Assembly: GCA_030425485.1 (NCBI GenBank)
Contig: JAUIAM010000020.1
Span: forward strand, 1-64,000
From: Verrucomicrobiia bacterium
Lineage (GTDB): Bacteria; Verrucomicrobiota; Verrucomicrobiia; Opitutales; Cerasicoccaceae
DNA length: 64,000 nucleotides
Direction of reading: 5' to 3'
Shown here: in pieces, positions 60,598-64,000 of the stretch
Numbering within the stretch: the stretch's first letter is position 1
How the letters are laid out: every line of letters starts with the position of its first letter
Translations under genes and position numbers: made by a program
The notes under the pieces: generated by a model
Databases searched by the model: none
Told to the model about the DNA's origin: nothing
What the model saw: only the letters and a program-made list of their open reading frames with translations

Positions 60598-61428
60598 ATG
60601 CCCGTCCCCCTGCATTGGCATACCGAACCCCTGCTTCTCGTGCTCATCATCGGCACGGGCTGGGCTTACGCGTTGCTGACTGGTCCGCTGCGGGCAAAGT
60701 TTTTTCCCGGGCAAAGCCTTTCAGGACGCAAGCCGGTGTGCTTTTACGCCGGGTTGCTGATTGCCTACCTCACGGTAGGTTCGCCCCTGGACCAGCTCGG
60801 GGAGGACTTCCTCTTCAGCGCCCACATGGTGCAGCACATGCTGCTGGTTTACGCCATCCCGCCGCTCCTGCTCTATGGCACGCCCTCCTGGCTGGCCGAT
60901 GCCACCCTCGGCTGGGCTCCCCTGCGAAAGGTCTGGCGGGTGCTCAGCCACCCGGTCTTTGCCGGGCTGCTCTTTACCTTTCTGTACACCGTATGGCACG
61001 TGCCCGATGCCTACGAGCTGGCCCTGCGGGAAAAGTGGGCCCACGTGCTGGAGCACTGGATGATGTTTGGCCCCGCCCTGCTCATGTGGTGGGCCATCCT
61101 CAGCCCTTCAAAGCTGCTGCCCTCCATTAGCTACGGCTCGCGCATGCTCTATATCTTTGTCCTCATGGTCGGGCAGCTCCCGGTCTTTGCCTTCCTCACC
61201 CTGTCTGACGCCGTGCTCTACCCGACCTATGAATTCGCACCCCGCATTTTCGACATCGACCCGCTGCAGGACCAGATTCTCGGTGGACTTATTATGAAGA
61301 TCACCAACATGGTGGTTTCGCTCCTCGTGCTGGGGATCAGCTTCTACCGCTGGTACGAAAAAGATAATAGGGTTAGCCCCCGGAGGGAGAAAGTATCCTT
61401 GGCATCGGGACAGAAGCCTGCATCTTAG
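60598..61428 (+). CDS. ctaG: Cytochrome c oxidase assembly protein, Caa3/CtaG family
   Basis: 276 residues from the ATG at 60598. Seven to eight membrane segments, with His-containing FSAHMVQHMLLVYAIPPLLL and TVWHVPDAYELALREKWAHV typical of the CtaG_Caa3 family linked to copper insertion into caa3-type oxidases. No oxidase subunit genes are adjacent. The SLC13 gene starts 17 bases downstream. Confidence 0.85.
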   Translation: MPVPLHWHTEPLLLVLIIGTGWAYALLTGPLRAKFFPGQSLSGRKPVCFYAGLLIAYLTVGSPLDQLGEDFLFSAHMVQHMLLVYAIPPLLLYGTPSWLADATLGWAPLRKVWRVLSHPVFAGLLFTFLYTVWHVPDAYELALREKWAHVLEHWMMFGPALLMWWAILSPSKLLPSISYGSRMLYIFVLMVGQLPVFAFLTLSDAVLYPTYEFAPRIFDIDPLQDQILGGLIMKITNMVVSLLVLGISFYRWYEKDNRVSPRREKVSLASGQKPAS

Positions 61429-61445
61429 GCGGATTATTTTATACC

Positions 61446-63260
61446 ATGAGTTGGGAAATTATTGTCGTATTGGTCATCCTGGTGGCCGCCCTGACCAGTT
61501 TTATGCTGGAAAAACTCCCGGTCGATGTGACGGCCTTCGGGATCTTTGGGCTGCTCCTGGTCGTCAGCATGGTCGGGCAGTCCGACAAGTGGCCTGACTC
61601 GGCACAACTGGCCAGCGTGTTTGCCAACCCCGCCCCGCTGACCATTGCCGCGATGTTCATCATCTCGCTGGCCCTGGAAAAGTGCGGTGCGATTGAGATC
61701 CTGGCCCAAAAGCTGGGCAGACTGACCAGCCTGCCCTATGCCGTGTTTGTCGCCGTGCTGGCCATCGGCGTAGGCGGAGCTTCGGCCTTTGTAAACAATA
61801 CGCCTATCGTGGTGGTGTTTATGCCCGTGGTGATCTCCCTCGCCCGCAAGATGAACACACCGGCTTCCAAGCTGCTCATCCCGCTCTCTTATGTCTCGAT
61901 CTTTGGCGGCATGTGCACGCTCATGGGCACGAGCACGAACATCCTCATGAGCGGGATCATCAAGTCTTTCAACATGCCTGCGCTGGGTATGTTTGAACTG
62001 GCCGCAGTCGGCCTGCCACTCATGGTCCTGGGGACCGCCTACCTGGCCTTTTTTGGGAAAAAAGTCCTGCCCGAACGCGAAACCCTGACCGCCATCCTCT
62101 CCGAAGAAGAACGCAAGGAGTACATCACCGAAGCCTACGTCAAAAAGGGCTCAGAGCTGGACGGAAAGAGCTTCGCCGACTCCGGGCTCAAGCGCGCCCG
62201 GGGCGTGCGCCTGCTCGAAGTCATCCGCGATGGCGTCGCCCTCTCCGGCGACCTGCGCCAGTGCGTGCTCCACTCCGGTGACCGCCTCGTCCTTTCCTGC
62301 CGCCCAAACGCCATCGCTCAGGCCCGCGAGTCCGCAGGGATCGACTTCGCGATGGAGCGCGGACTGGACCTCGAACCCATCGCCGCGCACGAAGGAGCCA
62401 TTGTCGAGGGCGTCATCGGCCCCATGTCCACCATCGTGGGTAAAACCATCCGCGAGATTAACTTCCGCCAGCGTTACCGCATGGTCATCATCGCCGTTCA
62501 CCGCCGCGGACGCAACCTGCGCGAGAAACTCGAAACCCTGCCCCTGGAGTTCGGCGACACCCTGCTCATGATGGGGACGGACAAAGCCATCGAAAACCTC
62601 CACAACACCGACGACATCATCCTGCTCGACCGCCCCCAGATACCGGCCCAAAACATGCGCCGCCGCATGCCGCTGGTGCTTGGGGTTATTGCCGGGATGA
62701 TCGGTATGGTCACCTTTGCCGGGGTGCCGATCTTCAGCATGGCCATCATCGCGGTCGCCATCCTTTTTGTCACTGGCACTGTTAAACCCAAGGACGCCTA
62801 CTCCTCCATCGAGTGGCGTATCCTCGTCTTGATTTATAGCATGCTGGGGCTGGGCCTTGCCCTGGAAACCTCCGGCGCGACCGAGCTCGCTTCCCGGCAA
62901 CTCCTGCACCTCGCAGAACTGTTTCCCGCCAGTTCCCGCCCCCTTTTCATGCTGGCGGTCATTTATCTGGTGACAAGCATCCTGACCGAGCTCCTCTCCA
63001 ACAACGCTACCGTGGTGCTTATGGCCCCCATCGCCCTGGGTATTAGCCAAATGCTGGGCATTGATCCGCGACCGATGATTATTGCCACCTGCGTGGCTGC
63101 ATCGGCCAGCTTTGCCACCCCCATCGGCTACCAGACCAACACCTACGTCTACGGCGTAGGCGGGTACCGCTTCGGCGACTTCGTCAAGGTGGGCATCCCG
63201 CTAAACGTGCTCTACTTCATCGGCAGCATGGTCATCATCCCGCTCTTCTGGCACTTCTAA
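61446..63260 (+). CDS. SLC13 family permease with TrkA-C domains
   Basis: 604-residue inner-membrane transporter. N-terminal half of about six membrane segments with ASAFVNNTPIVVVFMPVVIS and MGTSTNILMSG, then two RCK_C/TrkA-C domains (about 215-385, GDRLVLSCRPNAI, LLMMGTDKAIENL), then a second membrane half with ELLSNNATVVLMAPIALG and FATPIGYQTNTYVYG. This layout is that of the CitT/ArsB-like sodium-coupled anion or sulphate carriers; ligand unknown. Confidence 0.9.
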   Translation: MSWEIIVVLVILVAALTSFMLEKLPVDVTAFGIFGLLLVVSMVGQSDKWPDSAQLASVFANPAPLTIAAMFIISLALEKCGAIEILAQKLGRLTSLPYAVFVAVLAIGVGGASAFVNNTPIVVVFMPVVISLARKMNTPASKLLIPLSYVSIFGGMCTLMGTSTNILMSGIIKSFNMPALGMFELAAVGLPLMVLGTAYLAFFGKKVLPERETLTAILSEEERKEYITEAYVKKGSELDGKSFADSGLKRARGVRLLEVIRDGVALSGDLRQCVLHSGDRLVLSCRPNAIAQARESAGIDFAMERGLDLEPIAAHEGAIVEGVIGPMSTIVGKTIREINFRQRYRMVIIAVHRRGRNLREKLETLPLEFGDTLLMMGTDKAIENLHNTDDIILLDRPQIPAQNMRRRMPLVLGVIAGMIGMVTFAGVPIFSMAIIAVAILFVTGTVKPKDAYSSIEWRILVLIYSMLGLGLALETSGATELASRQLLHLAELFPASSRPLFMLAVIYLVTSILTELLSNNATVVLMAPIALGISQMLGIDPRPMIIATCVAASASFATPIGYQTNTYVYGVGGYRFGDFVKVGIPLNVLYFIGSMVIIPLFWHF

Positions 63261-63302
63261 AAAAATCGGCTGGTCTGCTTTAATTTGCTAAACTGACCAG
63301 CC
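63259..63302 (-). terminator. Terminator of the small membrane protein gene at 63280
   Basis: GGCTGGTC/GACCAGCC, a perfect 8-bp stem with a 19-base loop, overlaps the end of the minus-strand gene and is followed on the minus strand by a TTTTTTT run. It also lies just past the stop of the SLC13 gene. Confidence 0.65.
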
Positions 63303-63759
63303 CGCTCAGGCCGATAACAAACCCCACCAGCGCGCCGTAGATCACGTGGGCCAGCGCATGGGCAAAGGCCACCGGGATACTGGCCTGCTTAAACTCCTCC
63401 AGCGGGTGGGACTCTGCCACCAGCACAATCAGGCAGATGGAAAACAGAATCCCGTGAAGAAGTCCGATGAGCAGGCCAAACAACAGGCATGACAAGACGC
63501 CGGGCTGGCCGATCGCCATCAGGGCCCAGGCATAAAACATGCCGAAAAAAATCCCGGTTAACACGTGAATCAACACGCCCACTTCGACCGCACGGTGGCG
63601 CGAACGCGTGAGCAGACTACCAAGCGCGACCACCATGGGCACACGCACGACACCGGCGCGGGTCAGCAAGGCAAGAAAACCGGTCAGCCCGGCCGTCCCG
63701 ACCATGCCCGCCAGCACCGCGAAGAACAGAAACTGAATAATGAGGTTCGCTTCAGGCAT
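63280..63759 (-). CDS. Membrane protein of unknown function (159 aa)
   Basis: 159 residues from the ATG at 63759; an in-frame ATG at 63843 would overlap the divergent gene. Four hydrophobic segments (about 8-30, 58-78, 85-110 and 130-155). Gly/Leu/Val-rich with HRAVEVGVLIHVLTGIFFGM. Not recognised. Convergent with the SLC13 gene. Confidence 0.65.
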   Translation of the reverse strand: MPEANLIIQFLFFAVLAGMVGTAGLTGFLALLTRAGVVRVPMVVALGSLLTRSRHRAVEVGVLIHVLTGIFFGMFYAWALMAIGQPGVLSCLLFGLLIGLLHGILFSICLIVLVAESHPLEEFKQASIPVAFAHALAHVIYGALVGFVIGLSGLVSLAN

Positions 63760-63821
63760 GAACTTATTATACTTACCGGGGTTGTAATTAGCAAATCGAA
63801 CTCGCAATCTCTCTCCCACGC

Positions 63822-64000
63822 ATGAAACGCGCCCTCCTTGCACTCTGCCTTATCGGTGCCCTTGGCCTGAGTATCTGGTTCGCCTGGTCACTGGGACGAC
63901 GCAGCCAGTCCTCGCCGCAAGCCACAGTCAGCCCCCTCACTCCGCTGGCCAGCCATGAGCGCGCGACCAAGCCACGCCTGAACCCCGGCAGCTTACAGGA
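63822..64000 (+). CDS. Partial gene at the right edge: exported or membrane-anchored protein
   Basis: ATG at 63822 opens MKRALLALCLIGALGLSIWF, a signal peptide or anchor, then a Ser/Pro-rich linker (about 30-59), and runs off the window without a stop. Divergent from the 159-residue membrane protein gene. Too short to identify. Confidence 0.6.
   Translation, partial: MKRALLALCLIGALGLSIWFAWSLGRRSQSSPQATVSPLTPLASHERATKPRLNPGSLQ

Overview
The window looks like a chromosomal segment of a Verrucomicrobiota bacterium of the class Opitutae (Puniceicoccales/Opitutales type). This is an inference from gene content: five secreted proteins with C-terminal PEP-CTERM sorting signals ending in Arg-rich tails, a DUF3450-ExbB-ExbD-TonB cluster, a DUF5069 protein, a CrtI/PYROXD2-like oxidoreductase, and GC-rich coding DNA with little typical Shine-Dalgarno sequence. 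There is no rRNA, CRISPR array, phage or complete insertion sequence. One tRNA, tRNA-Leu(GAG), is present.

Layout. 1-4500: a dispersed repeat, an O-antigen-ligase/TPR membrane protein, a GNAT acetyltransferase and two tandem PEP-CTERM paralogues. 4500-17400: the most distinctive block, ten closely packed minus-strand genes (17032 down to 6236) encoding a TtpC-type TonB energy-transduction system (DUF3450 coiled-coil protein, long ExbB, short ExbB, two ExbDs, TonB, TPR protein), two unrecognised secreted proteins and a 1152-residue TonB-dependent receptor. A secreted beta-helix protein follows behind a short gap that carries the same GTTAC-N6-GTAAC palindrome found upstream of the operon. 17400-23340: an ATP-grasp-like protein, a SIMPL protein, a small exported protein, prfB with a programmed +1 frameshift, and an orphan NtrC-type regulator. 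23500-29600: a site-2 protease, overlapping pyrR-pyrB-pyrC, a CPBP protease, thiL and tsaE. The dihydroorotase has lost three metal or catalytic residues and resembles the non-catalytic PyrC' of Pseudomonas.

29600-39430: an RG-rich 606-residue protein, tRNA-Leu, a phytanoyl-CoA dioxygenase with a divergent AraC regulator, a PEP-CTERM protein, a phytoene/squalene synthase, a small membrane protein bracketed by inverted repeats, and a phytoene-desaturase-like enzyme. 39540-42270: a three-gene methyltransferase - flavoprotein - type III polyketide synthase operon. 42400-45070: a DUF4870 protein, hisI, a membrane protein and a DUF5069 protein. 45400-50700: fumC, a coiled-coil protein, and an ECF sigma / anti-sigma-like / HtrA-like operon. 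The HtrA-like protein has lost all three catalytic residues, and its signal peptide lies in another reading frame across a nine-base homopolymer. 50870-64000: a polyprenyl synthase, a CPBP protease, a DUF255 protein, PEP-CTERM proteins, a MIF-family tautomerase, argH, an ExbD pair without an ExbB, a CtaG-like protein, an SLC13 permease and a truncated gene at the right edge.

Recurring themes are envelope energy transduction (two ExbD sites, one TonB system), exported surface proteins with sorting signals, compact overlapping operons (ATGA overlaps, and 4-base stop-stop overlaps between convergent genes), and several enzyme homologues that appear to have lost catalysis. All family assignments come from reading the translated proteins; no database search was run.
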